From: Nostoc sp. LEGE 12450
GTDB lineage: Bacteria; Cyanobacteriota; Cyanobacteriia; Cyanobacteriales; Nostocaceae
Assembly (NCBI RefSeq): GCF_015206895.1
Contig: NZ_JADEXU010000084.1
Location: 1-33,199, forward strand
DNA: 33,199 bases
Direction: 5' to 3'
Below the pieces are notes generated by a model. That model worked only from the letters and a program-made list of their open reading frames with translations, had not been told where the DNA came from and did not search any database. Shown piece after piece: positions 1 to 7,391 of this stretch (position 1 is the first letter of the stretch; each line of letters opens with the position of its first letter). A program made the position numbers and the translations under genes.

Positions 1-1031
1 GGGGGTGGTGGTGGTGCTTGGTCGGGTGGCGGTGTCTGCACAACAGTGGCACGTGGTACAATTACCAATTCCACAGCACGGCGCAAATCTTCGGCATTAA
101 CTGTTGTTCGTCCCTCCAAAGCCGCAGCAGCTTTGGCAACCCGCGTGGCGAATAACTCAGCGCGATGTCCCTGAACTCCTCCGCGAATGGCCTCATCTAC
201 TAAGTAGGCAATTTGTTCATGAGTGATGATTACTTCTTTTAACCATTCCCGTGCCAAGATGATTTGGGTTTTAAGAGAGTCTAAATCTTCGTTGTACTGT
301 TTGAGGAAGTCTTGGGGAGATTTAGAATAAGCGATCGCTTGTTCAACTGCTTCTACTCTTTGATCTAAGCCGAGTACACCGTCAGCAGAGAGTGCGATCG
401 CAATTCTATCTAGCAAATGCTCCCGTAATCCCCCTTCTTCTGGGTTATAGGTGGCAATAAATAGGGATTTGCACGGATGCTGAAAACTAATCCCTTCCCG
501 TTCTATCTGGTTGCGTCCATCAGATAATACTGTTAAAAGCTGATTTGATATTTGGTCATCTAATAAATTAATTTCATCTACGTACAGTACACCCCGGTTT
601 GCTGTAGCAAGTAATCCAGGCTGAAAAATGGTATCACCTTGTTTTACGGACTTTTCCACATCCACTGAACCTAATAGTCGGTCTTCAGTGATACCTAAAG
701 GGATTTGCAAAAAAGGCGCGGGGATAATTTCGACGGGTACATCTTGAGTGCTTTTGTCTGCGTACTCCGCCAACAGTTGATCGTCCCATTCTTCGGGGTG
801 GTTAGGGTCACAGTTGCTGATTGAACCTTTGACGACTTCAATGGGCGGTAGTAGAGCATGGATAGCACGAGCCATTACAGATTTTGCCGTACCGCGACGA
901 CCTGCGATCGCTACTCCTCCTAAACCAGGATCAACTGCGGCTAACAGCAAGGCTAATTTAATTGCTTCTTGACCGACTACGGCAGTTAAGGGAAAGGCAG
1001 TGATTGTGGGGTTGATAGTAGGCGCAGGCAT
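1..1031 (-). CDS. chlD: Magnesium chelatase subunit D, N-terminal part (runs off the window)
   Basis: ChlD is the AAA+/VWA subunit of magnesium chelatase, which with ChlI and ChlH inserts Mg2+ into protoporphyrin IX at the start of the chlorophyll branch. About 343 residues are visible, starting MPAPTINPTITAFPLT. The AAA+ module shows Walker A GRRGTAKS at about residues 44-51, a Walker B stretch with VLYVDEINLL, and a sensor region ATYNPEEG. The last visible residues enter a proline-rich run (QTPPPDQAPPPPPP), the linker that joins the AAA+ domain to the C-terminal integrin-I/VWA domain in this family. That linker separates it from ChlI, which lacks it. The ATG at 1029-1031 starts right before the conserved N-terminus. 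The VWA half lies outside the window. Expression is divergent from the Uma2 gene. Confidence 0.93.
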   Translation of the reverse strand, partial: MPAPTINPTITAFPLTAVVGQEAIKLALLLAAVDPGLGGVAIAGRRGTAKSVMARAIHALLPPIEVVKGSISNCDPNHPEEWDDQLLAEYADKSTQDVPVEIIPAPFLQIPLGITEDRLLGSVDVEKSVKQGDTIFQPGLLATANRGVLYVDEINLLDDQISNQLLTVLSDGRNQIEREGISFQHPCKSLFIATYNPEEGGLREHLLDRIAIALSADGVLGLDQRVEAVEQAIAYSKSPQDFLKQYNEDLDSLKTQIILAREWLKEVIITHEQIAYLVDEAIRGGVQGHRAELFATRVAKAAAALEGRTTVNAEDLRRAVELVIVPRATVVQTPPPDQAPPPP

Positions 1032-1122
1032 TGTTTGCTTTCATAGCGAGTCTCGGCCTTTAGCATACCAATTTCTGGCACATTTAGAATAAGTATTATG
1101 GCAATGAGAGAAAGGTAAGGTT

Positions 1123-1710
1123 ATGAGTATTGCTCAGGCTAAACGCTTCACACTGGATGAATACCACAGGCTTGGAGAATTGGGTTTTTTCCATGAAGAT
1201 GACCACATTGAATTAATCAACGGGGAAATTATTGAAATGGCATCTAAAGGTAAAGCCCATGAAACTTGTTTAAGAAAACTGTGGAAGGAACTCCCTAAAA
1301 TACTAGGAGACAAGGCTACTTTGCAATCTCAAGCCCCGATTGCTTTGCCACCTAACAGTGAACCTGAACCCGATTTTGCGATTGTTCAAAACCGTGCTGA
1401 TGATTATCTATCGGCTCATCCTAAAGCAGCTGATGTGTTTTTAGTAATGGAGGTTTCAGATTCTTCTTTGGGCTATGACCAAGATGTTAAAATACCTCTC
1501 TATGCTAAAGGAGGTATTACTGATTATTGGATATTCAATTTATTCGATAATTATTTGGAAGCTTACAGTGAACCATATCAGGATAATCAAGGCAGATATG
1601 GTTATTCAAATAAGCGAATTTTCTTGTCAAATGAGGTAATAACTTTTCCCTGCTTCCCTGATTTATCTCTTGATTTAGCTAAGGTGTTTCCGCCAAAGCT
1701 GAATTTTTAA
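1123..1710 (+). CDS. Uma2 family (DUF820) putative endonuclease
   Basis: A 195-residue protein of the Uma2/DUF820 family, hugely expanded in cyanobacteria and built on the PD-(D/E)XK nuclease fold. Family hallmarks are visible: ELINGEIIEM near residue 30, PDFAIV near residue 83, and MEVSDSSLGYDQDVKIPLYA near residues 109-128, where the acidic residues and the downstream lysine form the predicted metal site. GITDYWIFNL follows, as is usual in this family. No biological substrate is established for most members, so nuclease activity is inference. The ATG has GGTAAGG just upstream. The next gene follows after 43 bp on the same strand and is also nuclease-fold-like, so they may be co-transcribed. 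Confidence 0.85.
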   Translation: MSIAQAKRFTLDEYHRLGELGFFHEDDHIELINGEIIEMASKGKAHETCLRKLWKELPKILGDKATLQSQAPIALPPNSEPEPDFAIVQNRADDYLSAHPKAADVFLVMEVSDSSLGYDQDVKIPLYAKGGITDYWIFNLFDNYLEAYSEPYQDNQGRYGYSNKRIFLSNEVITFPCFPDLSLDLAKVFPPKLNF

Positions 1711-1753
1711 ACTTTGTTATAGTATTCAGTCATAAGACAAAGGAGTAAGTTTT

Positions 1754-2362
1754 ATGGCTTATAGTGATTTTAAACTCATTGAAGTTATTGATTCTTTTGG
1801 CTTAGTTATCCACGAGTCATCTGGATTATTCGCAGATGTGCAGGAGCAAGAATGTAGTGATTTATTATCTACTATTCTTAAAGAAAATGTTGATTTAGCA
1901 GTAGCGATAAGTTCAGAAAAAGCTCGTAGTGAAATGATAATCAGTCCAATTTTATTAGAAATTAGACGCAAATTTAATTATGAAATCAGCTTTTTTTCGG
2001 GAGTTGATTTTACTGTTGATAGCCAGCGAGGATTAAACGGGTTTTGTGATTTTATTTTGAGTCTTTCTTCGGAGCAGTTGCTTGTACGCAGTCCGGTGAT
2101 TGTCTTAGTAGAAAGTAAAAATGAGAATTTGAGGTCTGGTTTAGCCCAATGTATTGCCGAAATGGTAGCTGCTCAGTTATTTAACGAGAGAGGTGGAAAT
2201 CAAATCAAAGCTATACATGGTGCTGTTACTATCGGTACGATATGGCAATTCCTCAAGCTTGAAGGCAATGTAGTTTCGATTGATTTGAGTGAGTATTATA
2301 TTAAGGATATTAAGAGGATTTTAGGTATTTTGTATGGTGCGATCGCTCAAAGTAAACCGTAA
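1754..2362 (+). CDS. Unknown protein with PD-(D/E)XK-like motif
   Basis: A 202-residue protein that I do not recognise by name. The core GFCDFILSLS...VIVLVESKNENL, followed by Q and AEM in a helix (GLAQCIAEMVAAQLFNE), looks like the D...ExK...Q arrangement of PD-(D/E)XK restriction-endonuclease-like folds, with D near residue 98 and ESK near residues 121-123. There is no signal peptide or membrane segment. The ATG is preceded by a good AGGAG at 1741-1745. It sits 43 bp after the Uma2 gene. A DNA- or RNA-processing role is only inferred from the motif. Confidence 0.6.
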   Translation: MAYSDFKLIEVIDSFGLVIHESSGLFADVQEQECSDLLSTILKENVDLAVAISSEKARSEMIISPILLEIRRKFNYEISFFSGVDFTVDSQRGLNGFCDFILSLSSEQLLVRSPVIVLVESKNENLRSGLAQCIAEMVAAQLFNERGGNQIKAIHGAVTIGTIWQFLKLEGNVVSIDLSEYYIKDIKRILGILYGAIAQSKP

Positions 2363-2876
2363 ATTATTTATTAAATAAAATATCTTTTAAAAAAGACCAT
2401 AGAGCATTTTAAAGTTCATGGATATGGGTGAGCGCTTTTACGAAATCTTCATAAATAAGTATATTGACAATCAAGGGTCATCCATGTAACTCTGTACATA
2501 AGACAGAACAAACACCGCACTCTAAAACGCAGGTTTTTGGTGTTGTCTCAGCAGCAGAATTCCTAGTTTACTGCCGAGCTTCATGTCGTTCCTTCGGCTG
2601 AATATTCAGCCCAATGTCAGGTCAGCTGATTGGCTAGACTTTCAATGGGAAGACAAGATGTTTGGATGAATATTCAGGGAAAGGTATGACAGGAAACTTG
2701 CCAGTAAACTGGGAGTTCTACGGCTGAGACTTGAACCAAACAAAAGCGACGTTAGGAAGCTTTATAACAAGGTAGTACTTTTTGAGTACAAATTCCTTGT
2801 ATAAAGACCTGCTACTGCTAAATGTGTAATTTGTTGAAGCTGTCCAGTTCACCAAACAATAACTGGATACATTACA
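2363..2876. other. 514-bp intergenic region with palindromic elements
   Basis: No coding region is supported here. It contains a perfect 16-bp palindrome (GGCTGAATATTCAGCC, 2596-2611) and a second copy of its core (TGAATATTCAGGG, 2667-2679) about 70 bp downstream. A hairpin-capable stretch lies around 2511-2555 (AACACC...GGTGTT arms). It may hold an operator for the NYN gene or an untranslated structured RNA; I do not recognise a known RNA family. Confidence 0.4.
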
Positions 2877-3641
2877 ATGCCACACGCTAATCAATCTTCC
2901 AATAGACAAACAAACCAACAGGAACTAAAGGTTGGCATCTATTGCGATTTTCAAAATGTTTATTTAAGTGAAGAACAAGCAAGATTATTGTTGGCTTTTG
3001 CCATCACCAAAGGAAGTTTAATTATTAGAAAATTATATTATAATTCACTATTTCAAAACCAGGCTTCTGCAAAAAATAATCTCCAATGCATTGGTTTTAA
3101 GTGTGAAGATGTTACCTGCTCTTTAAAGAACAGTGCAGATAATCAACTTAAATCTGATTTAATTGACGATGTGTATAACAATCAGTCTCCAGATATAGTT
3201 ATCCTTGCGTCAGGAGATGGCGACTTTGTAAATGCAGTTCAATTTTTGCAAGAAAAGGGTATAAATGTCATAATTTTTGCACAACGAGGTAATGTAAAAC
3301 AAAAGCTTAAAGAACGTGCTGATAAATTTTACTTTGTAGATGAATTACCTCAATTAGTTAGCTACAAAACTCAACCTATTAATTACAATGAGGCTCTAGA
3401 ATGCCTAATTGAATGTACTAAAACTTCCTTAAGTCAAGGTAAGCCTACCGGATTTGGATACATTGATAAATTGATGCGTCAGCGTTGCCATAGATATCAG
3501 GGTTTTTCCTCTATTTCTATATCTGGCGGCAATAAGTTTAAAAACTTTAGTCAGTTTATTGATGCTGCGGTAAGGGATGGTAAAGTTCAAACACAAAGTC
3601 AGGAATTGTTTTTAGTTGAGTTAGACAAATTAGCTGCTTAA
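2877..3641 (+). CDS. NYN-domain (LabA/DUF88-like) putative ribonuclease with LOTUS-like C-terminus
   Basis: A 254-residue protein. Residues 18-160 form a NYN domain of the PIN-like superfamily: KVGIYCDFQNV near residues 18-28 (Asp24, Asn27), LKSDLIDDVY near 91-100, and ILASGDGDF near 109-117 (Asp114 and Asp116). These acidic residues are the expected metal-binding site for RNA cleavage. The C-terminal part, about residues 168-250 (ALECLIECTKTSL...GFGYIDKLMRQRC...KFKNFSQFIDAAV...ELFLVEL), has the length and pattern of an OST-HTH/LOTUS RNA-binding domain, a pairing known in bacterial NYN proteins. It is followed by a strong terminator and then RNase III on the same strand. The RNA target is unknown. 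Confidence 0.75.
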   Translation: MPHANQSSNRQTNQQELKVGIYCDFQNVYLSEEQARLLLAFAITKGSLIIRKLYYNSLFQNQASAKNNLQCIGFKCEDVTCSLKNSADNQLKSDLIDDVYNNQSPDIVILASGDGDFVNAVQFLQEKGINVIIFAQRGNVKQKLKERADKFYFVDELPQLVSYKTQPINYNEALECLIECTKTSLSQGKPTGFGYIDKLMRQRCHRYQGFSSISISGGNKFKNFSQFIDAAVRDGKVQTQSQELFLVELDKLAA

Positions 3642-3652
3642 AAAAGCTTTCA

Positions 3653-3681
3653 AAAACCCAGTTGAGTCAAAGCTGGGTTTT
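3653..3681 (+). terminator. Intrinsic terminator after the NYN gene
   Basis: AAAACCCAG (3653-3661) and CTGGGTTTT (3673-3681) form a 9-bp stem with an 11-nt loop, ending in T residues, 12 bp after the NYN stop codon. Its position argues that the RNase III reading frame does not begin at the in-frame TTG at 3662, which lies inside this hairpin. Confidence 0.8.
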
Positions 3682-3775
3682 AGCAATACCGCTATATGCG
3701 GTTTTTTCATGTCTGAAGATAATAGCATTTGTAAAGTTTCCAACAGTCAATTTCTGCAAAAAGACAAAAGATAAA

Positions 3776-4462
3776 ATGCACAAACTTCTAATATTTCATA
3801 ATGAAAAACTTCTACGACAAGCACTTACCCACCGTTCTTACGTTCATGAAAACCCTGGGGAGGGCGAACATAATGAACGCTTAGAATTTCTCGGTGATGC
3901 TTTGCTGAATTTCTTAAGTGGTGAGTATTTATATAGTTGTCACCCAGAAATGGGAGAAGATGAATTAACACGACGGCGTTCGGCGTTGGTAGATGAGAAA
4001 CAATTGGCAAAGTTCGCCGAGGAGGTAGGTTTAGACTTTAGGATGCGGTTAGGAAAAGGCGCAATTCGAGACGGAGGCTACCAAAATCCTAATTTACTTA
4101 GTAGTACCTTTGAAGCAGTTCTTGGTGCTTACTATTTAGATAATGATTCCAATATTGAAGCAGTTCGCGCAATTATAGAACCACTATTTGATTCTGTAGA
4201 CCCTAAACATATAGTTGTGTCTCGTTCTAATGTAGACTCAAAAAATCGCTTTCAAGAATGGGTACAACGCAACGTTACTCCAAATCCCCCCAAATACTTT
4301 ACAGAACAAATAGGAGGCCCTTCTCACGCGCCAGAATTCATAGCAAAAGTATTGGTAGATGAAAAATTTTACGGCGAAGGTAAGGGACGGAATAAGAAAG
4401 AAGCAGAGAAAGCTGCTGCTGAGGATGCGCTAACTAAGTTGAAAAAACAAGGGTTATTGTAA
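3776..4462 (+). CDS. rnc: Ribonuclease III
   Basis: A 228-residue double-strand-specific endoribonuclease that processes rRNA precursors and other structured RNAs. From the ATG at 3776, the catalytic domain spans about residues 1-145, with the signature NERLEFLGDA (residues 33-42; metal-binding Glu37 and Asp41) and the second acidic site STFEAVLGAYYLD (Glu113). A double-stranded-RNA-binding domain covers about 154-225 (KNRFQEWVQ...GKGRNKKEAEKAAAEDAL). The length matches the usual 220-230 residues. An upstream in-frame TTG at 3662 is rejected because it lies in the loop of the preceding terminator. Cyanobacteria often have more than one RNase III-like gene, so this may be one of several paralogues. 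Confidence 0.93.
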   Translation: MHKLLIFHNEKLLRQALTHRSYVHENPGEGEHNERLEFLGDALLNFLSGEYLYSCHPEMGEDELTRRRSALVDEKQLAKFAEEVGLDFRMRLGKGAIRDGGYQNPNLLSSTFEAVLGAYYLDNDSNIEAVRAIIEPLFDSVDPKHIVVSRSNVDSKNRFQEWVQRNVTPNPPKYFTEQIGGPSHAPEFIAKVLVDEKFYGEGKGRNKKEAEKAAAEDALTKLKKQGLL

Positions 4463-4471
4463 TAATGTTTT

Positions 4472-4524
4472 TTGATTTCACGTAGAGGTGTAGACAAAAA
4501 TTTTACGTCTTGGCGCGAAATCAA
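4472..4524. terminator. Hairpin between convergent genes
   Basis: TTGATTTC (4472-4479) and GAAATCAA (4517-4524) form an 8-bp stem between the convergent RNase III and histidine kinase genes. The right arm overlaps the kinase stop codon. The rnc side is preceded by a T-run. It probably acts as a bidirectional terminator, although the loop is long. Confidence 0.4.
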
Positions 4525-5711
4525 CTCTCTATTTGTAAGGGCAAAATTACAGTGAAAGTAGAACCAACTCCCACCTCAGAAACTAAGCTAATTTGGCCTT
4601 GTAGTAGTTTTACTAACCGCGAAACGATCGCTAACCCCAATCCTGTACTATCGGGTAGATAGGGACGATCGCTAAAACTGACCCGAAAGTAGGGTTCAAA
4701 TATCTGGGCTTGGTTTTCTGGTGCAATGCCAATTCCAGTGTCAGAAACTGCGATCGCCCATCTCTGGTTCTCCAACACCTGACACATTATAATAATAGTC
4801 CCCGACTCTGTATAGCGAATCGCATTACTAATAAGATTTGTAATAATTTGTTGGCACTGAAAAGGATCTGTGATTAATTCTTTGGGAGCGCGATCGCAAT
4901 CTACTACGACTTTTAAATTTTTCCCAACAGCTAAAGGTTCCAACATTTCACAGATATTATTGATTAATTCACTCACATCTGTGGGTGCTAGTTGGAGTTT
5001 TATTTGCCCTGCTTCATAGCGCGAAAGTTCTAATACATCGTTAATCAGGTGGAGTAATTGTCTACCGTTGCGTAGTACCCGCTCAATATGTTCGAGATTG
5101 GCAGAGGTGTCTTTTATCTCAGTCTTTCGTCGTTGTTGGCGTAAAAACAGATCCGAGTAACCAATAATGGAAGTTAGAGGATGTTTCAATTCGTGGGCTA
5201 GCTGTGAAAGATACTCTTGATTTGCGCTCATTAAGCGCGTGAGTTCTTCATTATGGAGTGTTAGTGATAACTGTAACTGCTGTAATTCTCGGAACCGCTC
5301 TTCAACATAACTCTTGAAACACCGAGCGATCGCTTCGTCTATGATAGCGTCAATCAAACGCATGGAACGAATTATATCTACAGGTGTTCCCTTTAATAAA
5401 TCTGCGTGTATGGCATCAAATATTACCGTTCGTAGCAGATGATATTCTCTGGCAATTTCTGCTGGGTCAAAACCTTGTTCTGCTCGAATAGCTCCATGCT
5501 GAAAACTAGCAGTAACTATCGACTGAATATCACTATCCTGAGATTTTGAAAGCACTGTTACCATTGCTTGTAAAACATCAGGGATATGATCTTTTACTGC
5601 TGTATAAGATAGGTCATCAGCACTTTCAATCCGTCTATCCTTGCGAACTGCTGTAACCCATTTATCGAGGATGGTGTCCGTTTTTTCAGCCAGTACTTGA
5701 CTAAAATCCAT
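4521..5711 (-). CDS. Soluble sensor histidine kinase with RsbRD-like N-terminal domain
   Basis: A 396-residue kinase. Residues 1-135 (starting MDFSQVLAEKTDTILDKWV) resemble the RsbRD_N helical sensor domain: GAIRAEQGFDPAEIAREYHL is typical. A short coiled coil leads to HisKA with the H-box LAHELKHPLTSIIGY (phosphorylatable His173), then HATPase_c with NLISNAIRY (N-box), VSDTGIGIAPENQAQIF (G1) and STGLGLAIVSRLV (G2). No membrane segment is present, so the sensor is cytoplasmic. An in-frame TTG at 5744 would add 11 residues, but the ATG at 5711 begins the conserved domain and is preferred. No response regulator is nearby, so its partner is unknown. Confidence 0.88.
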   Translation of the reverse strand: MDFSQVLAEKTDTILDKWVTAVRKDRRIESADDLSYTAVKDHIPDVLQAMVTVLSKSQDSDIQSIVTASFQHGAIRAEQGFDPAEIAREYHLLRTVIFDAIHADLLKGTPVDIIRSMRLIDAIIDEAIARCFKSYVEERFRELQQLQLSLTLHNEELTRLMSANQEYLSQLAHELKHPLTSIIGYSDLFLRQQRRKTEIKDTSANLEHIERVLRNGRQLLHLINDVLELSRYEAGQIKLQLAPTDVSELINNICEMLEPLAVGKNLKVVVDCDRAPKELITDPFQCQQIITNLISNAIRYTESGTIIIMCQVLENQRWAIAVSDTGIGIAPENQAQIFEPYFRVSFSDRPYLPDSTGLGLAIVSRLVKLLQGQISLVSEVGVGSTFTVILPLQIES

Positions 5712-6130
5712 TATGTTAAATTCAGCTAGGAGATAGATGAGCAAACTGCCATATCCAATTAGTTTAGCGATTGCAGTGGTCTTTTACCAAGTTTAAGGAT
5801 TTAATTCACCTACCAAAAGAAATACATTTTGTATATTCGTTTGTTTGCCGATTAACTCTCCGTATATAAAAATCTTTAAGTATAATATATCTGCTTTAAG
5901 AAATATTAAGCAAGTGGGTAACAATATTAATACTTGACTCAACTATATTATTTAGCTTTGTATACAAGGAATTCACTTACAATAAGACTAAAAACATAAA
6001 TTTTATTTATTCCGAAAAATCAAGGTGATGTGCTGAATTGCGGTATTAAAATGAACAATATTTATCATTAAACAGATGGCTTTTACTGAGCATCAATGTT
6101 ATATTGTGCATAATTTAGTATCCATTAGAG
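5712..6130. other. A+T-rich intergenic region
   Basis: This stretch lies between the divergent histidine kinase and the riboswitch-led ABC operon and holds no supported gene. It is strongly A+T-rich and must carry the promoters for both directions; no single promoter can be picked with confidence. Confidence 0.5.
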
Positions 6131-6357
6131 TAAGTCAGCCTAATTCAGCGTGTCACAGTGCATAACGCTGGAGCGGAGGAACCAAATTGTGGGGCGTATC
6201 TCATAGAAAGTGAAGAGTGAAAAGTGAAGAGTTAACTCAGCACGGGCTAAACGCCCCGCTACCGCTAACAGCACTCGGTACTCAGCACTCTAAAAAGAAG
6301 GGCATCTCTCAGCCCTAGCCCGTCAGCTAACTTCGTAGGCATTGAGAGGAGACTGAA
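6131..6357 (+). promoter_or_regulatory. c-di-AMP riboswitch (ydaO/yuaA type) upstream of the ABC transporter operon
   Basis: The conserved core of the ydaO/yuaA aptamer is recognisable. GCCTAATTCAGC near 6138 and GCGGAGGAACC at 6172-6182 are followed by TGGGGCGTATC, then CTCTCAG, AGCCCTAGCCCGTCAGCTAA from 6311, CTTCGTAGGC, and the closing TTGAGAGG that pairs with CTCTCAG. This family binds cyclic di-AMP and typically controls osmolyte, ion-transport and cell-wall genes. The leader ends about 100 nt before the permease ATG. Compared with the second copy at 9793, about 95 nt are inserted in the variable arm (listed separately). Small hairpins at 6380-6392 and 6404-6427 could be part of the expression platform. 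The ligand assignment rests on family resemblance. Confidence 0.87.
6205..6298. repeat. Dispersed repeat lodged in the riboswitch variable arm
   Basis: The stretch between the two conserved halves of the aptamer has the composition of a common cyanobacterial intergenic repeat: GTGAAGAGTGAAAAGTGAAG, then GAGTTAACTCAGCAC, and later ACTCGGTACTCAGCACTC. Its ends can pair (AGAGTG with CACTCT), so the insert may fold as an extended hairpin and leave the aptamer core intact. The equivalent arm in the second riboswitch is only about 10-15 nt. Confidence 0.65.
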
Positions 6358-6453
6358 GAGACGGCATTTTTATAATGTTCCGATCTCATCGGTGTCCAAG
6401 GCTGGTACTGCTCGGATTTCTTGTACCTGCACTTAAATCTGTTGAGGTCGTAA

Positions 6454-7305
6454 ATGATATTTCAACTAAATTTGGTTGCGATCGCAGCGATCGCAACACA
6501 AGCTGCGTGGAAAAAGACAAAACCTGTCATCCTCAGAGATGTATTTATTTTACCAGTATTGGGATTCTTGGGAATAATTGTGCTGTGGTGGATTATTGCA
6601 CTTGCCAACGATGAATTAATGCCCACCCCACCAGAAGCGCTCATTGCTAATCTAGACTACATCTTAAATCCCTTCTACCAAAGAGGCCCAGGTAACTTGG
6701 GAATTGGTTGGTTGTTGATCGCAAGTCTGCGCCGGGTATTACTAGGTTTTTTGTTAGGAGCGGTAGTAGCGATTCCTGTGGGGTTTTTAATTGGGATGTC
6801 TAGACCGGCAATGCTAGCCCTCAATCCGATCATTCAAATTTTTAAACCTGTATCACCCTTAGCTTGGCTTCCTATCGCCTTGGCAATTTTCAATTTAGCA
6901 GATCCTTCAGCCATTTTTGTCATTTTCATTACCTCCTTATGGCCGACAATTATTAATACCGCATTAGGAGTTTCTAGCGTTCCCAAAGATTATTTAGATG
7001 TGGCACAAGTGCTAGAAATGCCCCGTTGGAGGCGGATTACCAAAATAATTTGGCCTGCAAGTTTACCGTATATTTTTACAGGTTTACGAATTAGTTTAGG
7101 CATAGCTTGGCTAGTAATCGTCGCCGTGGAAATGCTTACAGGTGGTATTGGTATCGGCTTTTTCGTCTGGGATGAATGGAGTCGTTTAAACCTGAGTTCA
7201 GTCTTTTTAGCTGTGTTCATAATTGGCTTAACTGGATTAATTTTGGATTACGCCGTGGGCAAACTCGAAGAATTAGTAACCCATCGCCCGAAAACTTCCA
7301 ACTAA
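6454..7305 (+). CDS. ABC transporter permease, nitrate/sulfonate/bicarbonate (NrtB/SsuC) family
   Basis: A 283-residue inner-membrane permease of the NrtB/SsuC/TauC family with about six membrane segments. The cytoplasmic EAA loop is clear (ALGVSSVPKDYLDVAQVLEM then PRWRRITKIIWPASLPYIF, about residues 170-207), as are the family motifs KPVSPLAWLPIAL and GIAWLVIVAVEML. GAGG at 6444-6447 precedes the ATG with good spacing. It is the first gene of an operon led by the c-di-AMP riboswitch; the binding protein follows after 86 bp and the ATPase after that. The gene order differs from classic nrtABCD, where the binding protein comes first. The substrate cannot be told from the permease. Confidence 0.9.
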   Translation: MIFQLNLVAIAAIATQAAWKKTKPVILRDVFILPVLGFLGIIVLWWIIALANDELMPTPPEALIANLDYILNPFYQRGPGNLGIGWLLIASLRRVLLGFLLGAVVAIPVGFLIGMSRPAMLALNPIIQIFKPVSPLAWLPIALAIFNLADPSAIFVIFITSLWPTIINTALGVSSVPKDYLDVAQVLEMPRWRRITKIIWPASLPYIFTGLRISLGIAWLVIVAVEMLTGGIGIGFFVWDEWSRLNLSSVFLAVFIIGLTGLILDYAVGKLEELVTHRPKTSN

Positions 7306-7391
7306 CAAAATTTGGCTGCGATCAAAACAGCAAGATGTAACCAGACTCTGCGCTTCTGCGTGAGCAATTCATCACAAATGGAGCTATAAAA

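Noticed and set aside
2463..2700. A known structured RNA (6S RNA, SRP RNA, tmRNA or RNase P RNA) in the 514-bp gap
   Set aside because: None of the conserved core sequences of these RNAs could be recognised; only palindromes are reported.
3662..3775. N-terminal extension of RNase III from a TTG at 3662
   Set aside because: This TTG lies in the loop of the terminator of the NYN gene, and the 38 extra residues are unlike RNase III; the ATG at 3776 begins the family's usual N-terminus.
6375..6614. A 79-residue plus-strand frame overlapping the ABC permease start
   Set aside because: It overlaps the clear permease gene in another frame, begins in the riboswitch leader and has no recognisable feature.
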